Shown here: one piece after another, positions 25,127 to 32,474 of the stretch
Numbering within the stretch: the first letter of the stretch is position 1
Layout of the letters: each line of letters opens with the position of its first letter
Assembly (NCBI GenBank): GCA_020035195.1
Contig: JAIQBT010000026.1
Location: 1-40,315, forward strand
Direction of reading: 5' to 3'
Length of the DNA stretch: 40,315 nt
From: Methylotenera sp.
GTDB taxonomy: Bacteria; Pseudomonadota; Gammaproteobacteria; Burkholderiales; Methylophilaceae
Made by a program: the position numbers and the translations under genes
Notes under the pieces: generated by a model
Told to the model about the DNA's origin: nothing
Seen by the model: the letters and a program-made list of their open reading frames with translations, nothing else
Database searches by the model: none

Positions 25127-26038
25127 ATGCCTAGTCAAGAACCCAAAAGTCAGCCCAACGCCCAGCAGTCTAATGGTAGGCATTATCTGGCCATAACGGG
25201 TTTATTGTTTGGCGCATTGTGTTGGGGTGTCATCTGGTACCCTTACCGCTTAATGGCTGAGCAAGGCGTGTCTGGCGTAGCGTCAAGCTTTTATACCTAC
25301 GCCATTACCGTGGTGTTGGCCGGCTTGTATTTTGCTAAACATTGGCGTGGTTTATTTCAGCAACCTTTTAGCATCATCTACCTTGCGCTGGTGGCAGGTT
25401 GGACCAATTTAGCCTATGTGCTGGCCGTGATCGATGGTGAGGTTATGCGCGTCATGCTGCTGTTTTATTTATCGCCTTTATGGACATTGATACTGGCGCA
25501 CTTTTATTTGAAAGAAAAGACCCATAGAAATGGGTGTATAGCTATAGTCATTGCATTACTGGGGGCATTTATCATGCTCTACGATCCAACGCTAAGCGCC
25601 TGGCCGTTGCCAAGAAACAATGCGGAATGGCTGGCTTTATCGTCTGGTATGGGCTTTTCTTTAACCAATGTATTGACCCGTCAAGCGGCTTATTTGAGCT
25701 TACGTGCAAAATCATTTGCAGTTTGGATGGGGGTGTTGCTGGTCAGCCTGATGTTTATGCCATTTAGCTTATCGGCTTGGCCCAGCCCCTATTTTTTTAG
25801 TGCCAGCCATTGGTTGGTGATGGGGTTGATCGCTTTATTGCTATTAGCGGCGACATTGTTGGTGCAATACGGCGTAACCAAGATAGCGGCGACACGCGCA
25901 TCGGTGGTGTTTTTGTTTGAGTTGGTGGTTGCCGCCATTGCTTCCTATTATTTGGCTAATGAAAGCATGACGCTTAATGAGTGTTTGGGTGGCGGCTTAA
26001 TCGTCCTAGCCGCGGTATTTTCGGCTAAATCCGCTTAG
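25127..26038 (+). CDS. DMT-superfamily transporter (EamA family)
   Basis: Inner-membrane protein of 303 aa with about ten hydrophobic helices. Repeat 1 starts YLAITGLLFGALCWGVIWYPYRLM and includes LLFYLSPLWTLILAHFYLKEK; repeat 2 includes LSSGMGFSLTNVLTRQA and RASVVFLFELVVAAIASYYL. These are the drug/metabolite transporter signatures. The first 20 residues are polar and cytoplasmic. Substrate is unknown. It is not close in sequence to the other DMT protein at 6519, so a recent duplication is unlikely. Its 3' end overlaps the convergent OGT gene by 14 bases. Confidence 0.84.
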   Translation: MPSQEPKSQPNAQQSNGRHYLAITGLLFGALCWGVIWYPYRLMAEQGVSGVASSFYTYAITVVLAGLYFAKHWRGLFQQPFSIIYLALVAGWTNLAYVLAVIDGEVMRVMLLFYLSPLWTLILAHFYLKEKTHRNGCIAIVIALLGAFIMLYDPTLSAWPLPRNNAEWLALSSGMGFSLTNVLTRQAAYLSLRAKSFAVWMGVLLVSLMFMPFSLSAWPSPYFFSASHWLVMGLIALLLLAATLLVQYGVTKIAATRASVVFLFELVVAAIASYYLANESMTLNECLGGGLIVLAAVFSAKSA

Positions 26039-27965
26039 TTATTAGTTCCTGCCATACGGTTTGGTAGCAGCGTTCAAGCGCCCGAGCAAAGCTGCCGGGA
26101 TTAAATAAAGGGGAGCTTGCCCGTTGTTCGACTAGTTTTTGTTTAAGTTGCTGCAAGGCATCGGGGTGCTCGGTATAGTAGCGTGCCCGGTTTTCGTAGT
26201 CCGCCAAGTTGTAAGTAATCATTTCCGTTAAGCCCACTGTCTGGAGCAAACTGCCGGCCACCCGGGATGAAAAAGTCTGACCCACGCAGCTTAATACCGG
26301 CAAGCCCATCCATAAGGCATCGCTGCAAGTGGTGTGAGCGTTGTAAGGCAGGGTGTCTAAAAATAATTCCGCATGCACGTGCCGAGCAAGATGTTCGGCT
26401 ATGCTCAAACGCGGCGCAAATACCAGCTTATTGGCCGCTACCCCGTGGGCTAAGGCCGCTTTAATTAGATTTTCTTTGGCCCAGGGGTTGCACTCCAATA
26501 GCCAAAGCACGCTATTGGCTTGCGCCTTTAATAAGCGCATCCAAACGGCAAAGACCTCGGGCGTAATTTTAAAAGTTTGGTTAAAGCAGCAATACACAAA
26601 AGCGTCTTCTGGCAGTTGGCAACCGGCTCTGGACGGGGGCTTAGCCACCGGGCGCAGGCTGTCGTTGGCTTGATAACAGGGCAGCAAGACTAATTTTTCC
26701 GCGTAGTCCTGAGCGCTGTCGGCCGGGGTAATAAAGGCATCGCTGATCAGGCAGTCAAATAAGGGGCGCTTGGCTTCAACTGGCGAGCTGACGTGGCCCA
26801 TGGTGCCTGGGAAGCCCAGCCAATTGATGTGCACGGTGGCCGGTTTCAAAGCCACAATGCCACTGCGGCTGGTTTGCGTAAATCCACTTAAATCCACCAA
26901 TATATCGATGCCATGCTGATGTATGGTGTTTGCGGCGTCCGTTTCTGATAGGTGTTGAATGTCGTGAAATTGATCGAAAGCCTTTTTTAAGCGTGCTCTA
27001 GCATTGGACTGATCATTTTTTCCATACGAGTAAGCGTGAATTTCATAAGCGGCACGGTCGTGTTGCCCTATCAATTCAGTGATTAAAAAAGCCAATGGGT
27101 GCAATCTGAAATCGGCGGACAAATAGCCTATTTTTAGCTTACGTTTTAGTGTGCCGCTTCGTTCTTGAGTTTGTTGCTGCTTGAATGGGTTTTGCCTATT
27201 TTTCTCTATTAAACGCCCGTAACGTTGCGCCACCCATTGGTCCGCACAGCGCATTTGCTCGCTAGCCGTGGTGCCAGGCATGGCTAAAAAAGCGAATGGT
27301 GATATTTGCGCTTGCGCTTGGGTAGCTAAAGTGTGGCGTATTTCTACTATCTGCTCAGGCAAGCCTTGCCAATCGCAAACGTGCTGTTTTTGGTGCACCA
27401 AATGCACCTTGGCGTGATGCAGTTGAGGGTTGAGCAGCAGGGCGCGTTGGTAACTGCTTATGGCCAAGTCCAATTGGCCTAATTCGCGCTGCACATTGCC
27501 TAAATTATTGTGGGTATCGGCATCATTCGGGTCGTATTGCAGCGCTGCTTGGTAATGCTGCGCAGCTTCCTTGGGCAGGCCGAGTTCACGTTTGGCGTTG
27601 GCTAGGTTGTAATGCAAGGCCGCCTTGTCCATGACGTCCGTGGGTTGCAAGCTTAAGGCTTCGCTAAAGCAAAGGTCCGCTTGCTTAAACTGGCCTTGCG
27701 CATGCGCTTGATTGCCATATTGCATTAAACAATGGCCTAAGGCCAAGCGCGTTTGCTCATGGCTGGGTTGGCACTGCAGTAATTGACGAAAATAAACCGT
27801 GGCTTGCTCAATGCGCTTACTTTCATAGCAGAGTATAGCCTGTAGGTGCAAAGCGCCCTCGTGCTGGCCATGCTGGTTTAGCAAGCTTGTTAAGCATTGT
27901 TCGGCAGCGTCTGGCTGACCGCCGCGATACAGGGCTAATGCTTGCTTATACAGAGTTTCTAGCAT
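26025..27965 (-). CDS. TPR-containing O-GlcNAc transferase-like glycosyltransferase (GT41, SPINDLY/OGT type)
   Basis: A 646-aa protein with about five TPR repeats at residues 1-195 (for example DTHNNLGNVQRELGQLDLAI) followed by a GT41 catalytic region at about 270-640. Catalytic landmarks: IGYLSADFRLHPLAF (the His aligned with the OGT active-site His), DLSGFTQTSRSG, INWLGFPGTMG, CCFNQTFKI (the Lys aligned with the UDP-binding Lys) and DTLPYNAHTTCSDALWMGLPVL. It should move a sugar, perhaps GlcNAc or a deoxyhexose, from a nucleotide to Ser/Thr of a protein chosen by the TPRs. It is the last gene of the run ycaO-mnmD-mnmC-OGT, nine bases after mnmC. No flagellin or adhesin gene that might be its target is nearby. 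Confidence 0.88.
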   Translation of the reverse strand: MLETLYKQALALYRGGQPDAAEQCLTSLLNQHGQHEGALHLQAILCYESKRIEQATVYFRQLLQCQPSHEQTRLALGHCLMQYGNQAHAQGQFKQADLCFSEALSLQPTDVMDKAALHYNLANAKRELGLPKEAAQHYQAALQYDPNDADTHNNLGNVQRELGQLDLAISSYQRALLLNPQLHHAKVHLVHQKQHVCDWQGLPEQIVEIRHTLATQAQAQISPFAFLAMPGTTASEQMRCADQWVAQRYGRLIEKNRQNPFKQQQTQERSGTLKRKLKIGYLSADFRLHPLAFLITELIGQHDRAAYEIHAYSYGKNDQSNARARLKKAFDQFHDIQHLSETDAANTIHQHGIDILVDLSGFTQTSRSGIVALKPATVHINWLGFPGTMGHVSSPVEAKRPLFDCLISDAFITPADSAQDYAEKLVLLPCYQANDSLRPVAKPPSRAGCQLPEDAFVYCCFNQTFKITPEVFAVWMRLLKAQANSVLWLLECNPWAKENLIKAALAHGVAANKLVFAPRLSIAEHLARHVHAELFLDTLPYNAHTTCSDALWMGLPVLSCVGQTFSSRVAGSLLQTVGLTEMITYNLADYENRARYYTEHPDALQQLKQKLVEQRASSPLFNPGSFARALERCYQTVWQELITKRI

Positions 27966-27974
27966 GCTTTAATT

Positions 27975-29204
27975 TTAACCTAAACTCGCATGCATGCCAC
28001 TTGCAGCCACACTGGGTAAATTGCGTGCCAGTTTTTTTAAGCCCAATTGACGTAACAAAAAACGGTTTGGGTTGAGTCGACTGAGCATGGCAGGGTCTAT
28101 GGCAAGGTTTTCGCGACAAATTAATCCGGCCAGTATTTCTCCGCAATACGGCGCGCTGGTAAAGCCACGGCTGCCATGGGCTAGATTAACGTATAAGCCT
28201 TCGGACCAGGGCAGGGAGGCGGCATGGGCATTGGGTCTTGGTGGCTGGGCGCTTACGGCTGGGTGATCCAGTAATTCACCTAACAATGGAAAATAATCAG
28301 CGCTGCTGCAACGGAAGGAAACGCGACCACCCTGTAAATTATTTTTTAGGCTGCCGTACAGTCCTTTGGCATAGCTGTTTAGTTTGCTTAAATTGGCTTG
28401 CTGATCTAATTCGTCCAATGCCGCTGACCCGTCTTGCGAAAAGCTCGCGCCTAAGCTATGCCGGCCTTGGCTAGCCGGGCTTAAATAACCGTCGCTGCAA
28501 ACTATAGTTCTCAGGCTTGCGCTTAATGGGCTGACCCCAACAAAGCTTAATTGGCCTCGAACCGCATGGATTTTCAATTGCAAGCCTAAACCCAAATTTT
28601 GCGCTTGATTGGCATTGGCGAGCACGACGGTTGGACTTTTTTCTAGGCAGCTATCGCCGGCATAAACCTCAAATACGCCATCTTTTTTTAAAAGCCTAGT
28701 AATTTTTACGCTGGTTTTTACGGTGATGTTCCCATGCGCTATTAATGACTGACATAAGGCTTGTGGATTAAGCCATGCAGCATGGGGGAAGTATAAGGCC
28801 GGGTGCAGCAAAGCCATGCCGGCTTGTTGACTGGCTTCATCTTGATTGAGTAATCTCAGGTGTTTGGCCGCTTCCGGCCATGCCAGTACTTTTTGCAATC
28901 TGGCTAATTCTCTATCATTAAAGCCAAGTTGCAACATGCCGCAAGCATGAAAATCATCGGCTTGCAGTTGCAGTTTAGCTAGCAAATCGAGGCTGAACAG
29001 GTAGCAGGCCAGGGCGAATTGACTGGCGCTGTCACCGCCACTTAATCGCGGGTAGAGCATGGCTTGCGGGTTGCCCGAGGCCTCCGTCGCTATGCCATCA
29101 TGCTGTTCTATGAGCGTGACCTTGACGCCACGTTTTGCCAAGGCGTAAGCGCTGCTGCAGCCGGCTATGCCGCCGCCTATGATCAGCACGGATTTATTGG
29201 GCAT
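27975..29204 (-). CDS. mnmC: FAD-dependent MnmC oxidoreductase (stand-alone C-terminal half of MnmC)
   Basis: This matches the FAD domain of MnmC, which removes the carboxymethyl group from cmnm5s2U34 of tRNA. The dinucleotide motif IIGGGIAGCSSAYAL is at the N-terminus, GNPQAMLYPRLS follows, and the C-terminal LYVNLAHGSRGFTSAPYCGEILAGLI is characteristic. I use the ATG at 29202-29204, preceded by AGGAA, giving 409 aa; the track start at 29273 adds residues encoded within the mnmD region. In E. coli both halves form one protein; here the methyltransferase half is a separate gene overlapping this one by 11 bases in another frame. Either a true gene split or a single frameshift in a fused gene would look like this; the good start site favours a split. 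Confidence 0.85.
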   Translation of the reverse strand: MPNKSVLIIGGGIAGCSSAYALAKRGVKVTLIEQHDGIATEASGNPQAMLYPRLSGGDSASQFALACYLFSLDLLAKLQLQADDFHACGMLQLGFNDRELARLQKVLAWPEAAKHLRLLNQDEASQQAGMALLHPALYFPHAAWLNPQALCQSLIAHGNITVKTSVKITRLLKKDGVFEVYAGDSCLEKSPTVVLANANQAQNLGLGLQLKIHAVRGQLSFVGVSPLSASLRTIVCSDGYLSPASQGRHSLGASFSQDGSAALDELDQQANLSKLNSYAKGLYGSLKNNLQGGRVSFRCSSADYFPLLGELLDHPAVSAQPPRPNAHAASLPWSEGLYVNLAHGSRGFTSAPYCGEILAGLICRENLAIDPAMLSRLNPNRFLLRQLGLKKLARNLPSVAASGMHASLG

Positions 29205-29940
29205 GCGCCGTTCCTGTAAAGTGGCCGTAGAGCATTTCACGTTTTTTAGCAAAACCGACTTGCTTGTTGACATTGAAGCCCACTGCCATTAGCTCACGCC
29301 GCACCGCACTGGCGCTGGTGAAGGTGGCAAAACTGGTGGGTGGCTTAGATAGCAAGGCCATTTCCTGAAGCAGTGCAGCTTGCCACATGGCTGGATTTTT
29401 GGCCGGTGAAAACCCATCCAAGAACCAGGCGTCGACCTTGGTGTTTGCTGATTTCTGTCTAAAATTTCGATATACGTTAGTGGCGTCGCCTATGAGCAAA
29501 CTTAGCCGAACGCGGTCCTGGAATAAATTCAGCGTCATTTCCTGCAGGGCTTGGGGGTAGTGGCTGGTCAGCACATCACTCAATTCTTGGAGTTCCGGCC
29601 ATTGCTGCCATGCAGTTGTCATGTCATGTAAATTCAATGGGTATTTTTCGGCGCTTATAAAATGCAGGCTAGCCGAACTGGGCGCTAGCGCCAGCCACAA
29701 TTTTACTGCCAATAGAAAGTTAAGCCCTGTGCCAAAGCCTGTTTCAGCAATGGTAAAACTTTGCTCAGAGTAATCTAGCCAACGCTCAGCCAAGCGGTTC
29801 GCCTGCAAGAACACATAATCGCTCTCTAGCAAGCCATTGTCGCTGTTGTAATAGACGTCTTGAAAGTGTTCCGAGTAGGCCAGTCCGTTTCGCCATGAAA
29901 GCTTAGCGTGCGAACCTGGCAACATGCTTAGCGCTTCCAA
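29194..29940 (-). CDS. mnmD: tRNA 5-methylaminomethyl-2-thiouridine methyltransferase MnmD (N-terminal half of MnmC)
   Basis: SAM-dependent methyltransferase that completes mnm5s2U34 in tRNA. Motifs: LSWRNGLAYSEHFQDVYY at the start, the SAM loop AETGFGTGLNFLLA, ISAEKYPLN, DAWFLDGFSPAKNPAMW and the C-terminal GFAKKREMLYGHF. The 248-aa length equals the methyltransferase part of bifunctional MnmC. The track start is accepted, though the Met five residues later is possible. It overlaps ycaO by 13 bases upstream and mnmC by 11 downstream, so translation of the three is probably coupled. DUF752/MnmD proteins without an FAD domain are known elsewhere, so independent function is plausible. Confidence 0.87.
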   Translation of the reverse strand: MEALSMLPGSHAKLSWRNGLAYSEHFQDVYYNSDNGLLESDYVFLQANRLAERWLDYSEQSFTIAETGFGTGLNFLLAVKLWLALAPSSASLHFISAEKYPLNLHDMTTAWQQWPELQELSDVLTSHYPQALQEMTLNLFQDRVRLSLLIGDATNVYRNFRQKSANTKVDAWFLDGFSPAKNPAMWQAALLQEMALLSKPPTSFATFTSASAVRRELMAVGFNVNKQVGFAKKREMLYGHFTGTAHAQ

Positions 29941-31661
29941 ACCTTGCCGTAGGCGGCCAATAATTGTTGGTGCATGCGACTGCCTTCCATGTTATCGCCT
30001 AGGTTAATCATGCCAAAATACTGTTCGCTTTGATTAAGCAGCGTTTCAGCTTGCACTAAAGTTTCTGCGCCATACATCAATGTTAAGTTAGCGGCAAATA
30101 ATGTGCTATTGGGGTGGTTTAATTCCTGATTAATTTGCACTAAGTCTGCCAGGCAGCGGTAAACTTTTGCACGCTTAGTTGGCAGTTCGTTAAATTGGCC
30201 TATCCAAGCGCATCCATCCAAGATATCGTCCGTGCTATTGCAGGCCAATGCGGCCAGTGTTTTTAATTCCCCCACGCGCAAATCCACCCAAGCCGTGTTT
30301 GGGTCTGCGCATAGACCGATTAAAGTGGTGACCGGCAACTCGTCGGCTAAATCCAAATCCAATAGCGTGGCCAGCAAGCTGGCGGATTCGTCTTTTGTTA
30401 AGGATTGCAGCTTGATGGCATAGGGACGAATTAAATTGCCAACGCTGTTGTTTTCCCATTGCAATTCTTCAACCGGATAGATTTCACTCATACCAGGTAC
30501 GATAATACGGCAAGCGTATACGCCAAGATGGGTGAAGTCGGCGATGTAAATATCATGCCCACTAGCGTGTATGGTGTTGACGCACCAATGGTAATCTTCC
30601 TCGGTAGTGCTGCCAAAATTCCAGTCCACAAAAGCAAAGTCTGGTGTGCTGCGTAAGAACTCCCAGCTAATGACCCCGCTGGAATCGACAAAATGAATTT
30701 CTAAATTTTGCGAGTCAGCGATTTCTTCCATGTCAAAGCCCGGCGACACAAAGCCGTTTAAGTTGTCGATGGCACGGCCTTGCAATAATTCGGTTAAGGC
30801 CCTTTCTAGCGCCACTTCAAAGCGAGGGTGTGCGCCAAAACTAGCGAAACAACCTTGATCTTCAGGGTGCAGTAAGGTGACATTCATTACTGGGTATAAG
30901 CCACCCAAGGAAGCATCCTTGACCAAAATGCCGTAACCCGCATCACGCAGGCCTTTAATGCCGGCTGCAATGCGGGGATAACGGTTGATGACGTGCTCGG
31001 GCACGTCTGGTAAGCATAGGCCTTCGCGGATAATGCGGAATTTAATGTCACGTTCAAAGATTTCGGCTAAGGCTTGCGTGCGTGCTTCCATACGTGTGTT
31101 GCCTGCGCTCATGCCATTGCTGACATACAAATTGCCGATTAAATTGACTGGGAATAGCACGCTTAGCCCATCGCTTAGGCGCTGGTATGGAATGGTGCAT
31201 ATGCCACGCTCGGCATTGCCGGAATTGAGGTCAATTAATTGTTTGGCAAGCGCACCGCCTTCTGGATTGTAAAACGTTTGCAAGCTGGGTGTTAGCAATG
31301 CTGCCGGCCATTTTTCACCCTTGGACTTGAGCCATTGTTCATTCGGGTAATGGACGAAGTCCTTGTTGGCGATGTCGGTGCCTAAATAAAAATGCGTCCA
31401 AAAGTAATTGGTGCTTAAGCGCTCAAAATACTCACCCAAAGCACTGGCTCTGGCAGCCAATTGTGAGGCACCTTTGCCATTGGTGAATAGGCGTGGGCAA
31501 TCTTTATCAATGACGTGCACCGACCATATTCCCTCTATTTCATTGAGCCAAGATTTTTCTTCTACGTTGATACCTAAGGCTAGCAATTTGCTTTGTAAGG
31601 TGCGAATAGAGGATTCTAAAGAAGCATCTTTGCTGGGTATAAAGGTTTCACTTACGCTCAT
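29928..31661 (-). CDS. ycaO: YcaO, accessory factor for S12 beta-methylthiolation
   Basis: A close match to E. coli YcaO in length (577 aa from the chosen start) and sequence: ETFIPSKDASLE near the start, FTNGKGASQLAARASALGEYFERLSTNYF, NLYVSNGMSAGNTRMEARTQALAEIFER, and HLGVYACRIIVPGMSEIYP. The YcaO fold binds ATP through conserved acidic residues; the C-terminal 150 residues are TPR-like. In E. coli it assists RimO in modifying Asp88 of ribosomal protein S12; rimO is not in this window. I prefer Met at 31661 over the track start at 31694 because the first 11 residues have no counterpart. It is the first gene of the overlapping run with mnmD. Confidence 0.92.
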   Translation of the reverse strand: MSVSETFIPSKDASLESSIRTLQSKLLALGINVEEKSWLNEIEGIWSVHVIDKDCPRLFTNGKGASQLAARASALGEYFERLSTNYFWTHFYLGTDIANKDFVHYPNEQWLKSKGEKWPAALLTPSLQTFYNPEGGALAKQLIDLNSGNAERGICTIPYQRLSDGLSVLFPVNLIGNLYVSNGMSAGNTRMEARTQALAEIFERDIKFRIIREGLCLPDVPEHVINRYPRIAAGIKGLRDAGYGILVKDASLGGLYPVMNVTLLHPEDQGCFASFGAHPRFEVALERALTELLQGRAIDNLNGFVSPGFDMEEIADSQNLEIHFVDSSGVISWEFLRSTPDFAFVDWNFGSTTEEDYHWCVNTIHASGHDIYIADFTHLGVYACRIIVPGMSEIYPVEELQWENNSVGNLIRPYAIKLQSLTKDESASLLATLLDLDLADELPVTTLIGLCADPNTAWVDLRVGELKTLAALACNSTDDILDGCAWIGQFNELPTKRAKVYRCLADLVQINQELNHPNSTLFAANLTLMYGAETLVQAETLLNQSEQYFGMINLGDNMEGSRMHQQLLAAYGKVWKR

Positions 31662-31761
31662 GATAGGGGCTCTAGTATAAAGGCCTGACAGCATAGCATA
31701 CGGAGTGAAAATAGCGCTTAATTAGCCAATAGGCATGCCCATAAAAATAGTGGGGAATTGA

Positions 31762-32349
31762 CTAATCCGCATTGGATAAAGCGCGGCGGTAGCTTTCCAA
31801 TTTTGCTTGGTAGTTTTCCGCCTCACCGTAATCTAAAAAGCGCGCATAGCGCTTGTGGGTGCCCAATATTTTTCGCGCATGTTTGATGGGGCAGAAATAC
31901 TGCTCGGTACGGGCTATGATCTCGCTGACGTAGGAAATCATGCCACTACCATAAGCGCAATAGCTGCAATGAAATTTTTCTATGAAATTTAAATAACTTA
32001 GATGTTGCCTGTCGAAGATAATGTAATCGCCGCGCCGTACTTTTTTAATGCCGTAAATAGGAAAGCACGTCATTTGGTAAAAGCTAACAAACAAATCGGT
32101 CAGCAGCAATGGCACTATCATGGAATAAATAATAGGCCCGGTAATCAAGTTTTGCGGCCTGTCGCTGACAAGCCAATAAAAAAAATTTCTTTTTAGGCGT
32201 TTGTGCGCTTGTTTGATTGAATGCTCAAATTCAACCCGCTTGCCTTTAATTTGAAAAAATACGGCTGACGGTTGCTCGCTTAAGGCTTGACGTAAATCGT
32301 CTTCGAGCGCTGTTATTTGATCAAGTAAGCGTCTTATGCTTTCGTTCAT
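31762..32349 (-). CDS. conserved membrane-associated protein with HCxxC and EQYFCPIKHA motifs
   Basis: A 195-aa protein of unknown function. Residues 1-55 look like a charged helical or coiled-coil region, residues about 68-100 are hydrophobic (GPIIYSMIVPLLLTDLFVSFYQ) and form one or two membrane helices, and the remainder is soluble. Three cysteines and a histidine cluster as FHCSYCAYGSG at 127-136 and ARTEQYFCPIKHA at 147-159. I recall similar CxYCxY and RTEQYxCPIKHA motifs in uncharacterised proteobacterial proteins, so the pattern is probably conserved and could bind a metal or be redox-active. It lies about 100 bases upstream of ycaO on the same strand and is divergent from the quinoprotein gene. 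Confidence 0.65.
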   Translation of the reverse strand: MNESIRRLLDQITALEDDLRQALSEQPSAVFFQIKGKRVEFEHSIKQAHKRLKRNFFYWLVSDRPQNLITGPIIYSMIVPLLLTDLFVSFYQMTCFPIYGIKKVRRGDYIIFDRQHLSYLNFIEKFHCSYCAYGSGMISYVSEIIARTEQYFCPIKHARKILGTHKRYARFLDYGEAENYQAKLESYRRALSNAD

Positions 32350-32409
32350 GTCTTTTTCCTTGTTTTTATTAATCAGTATAAGCCTAAGCAGAGGCTAGCC
32401 AAATTTTAC

Positions 32410-32437
32410 TTGTTAGCCATATACAAATCTGTATACT
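32410..32437 (+). promoter_or_regulatory. probable sigma-70 promoter of the quinoprotein gene
   Basis: TTGTTA at 32410-32415 and TATACT at 32432-32437 are separated by 16 bases and lie 37 bases before the chosen ATG at 32475. The inverted repeat at 32420 occupies the spacer and part of the -10 element, as an operator would. Confidence 0.45.
32420..32435. promoter_or_regulatory. inverted repeat, possible operator of the quinoprotein gene
   Basis: TATACA-aatc-TGTATA is a perfect 6-bp inverted repeat with a 4-base spacer. It overlaps the -10 element of the predicted promoter, so a bound dimer would block transcription. The region is AT-rich, so chance cannot be excluded. Confidence 0.4.
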
Positions 32438-32474
32438 TTATTTGCAGTCTTTTTATTTTTTCGAGTCTTTGTAT

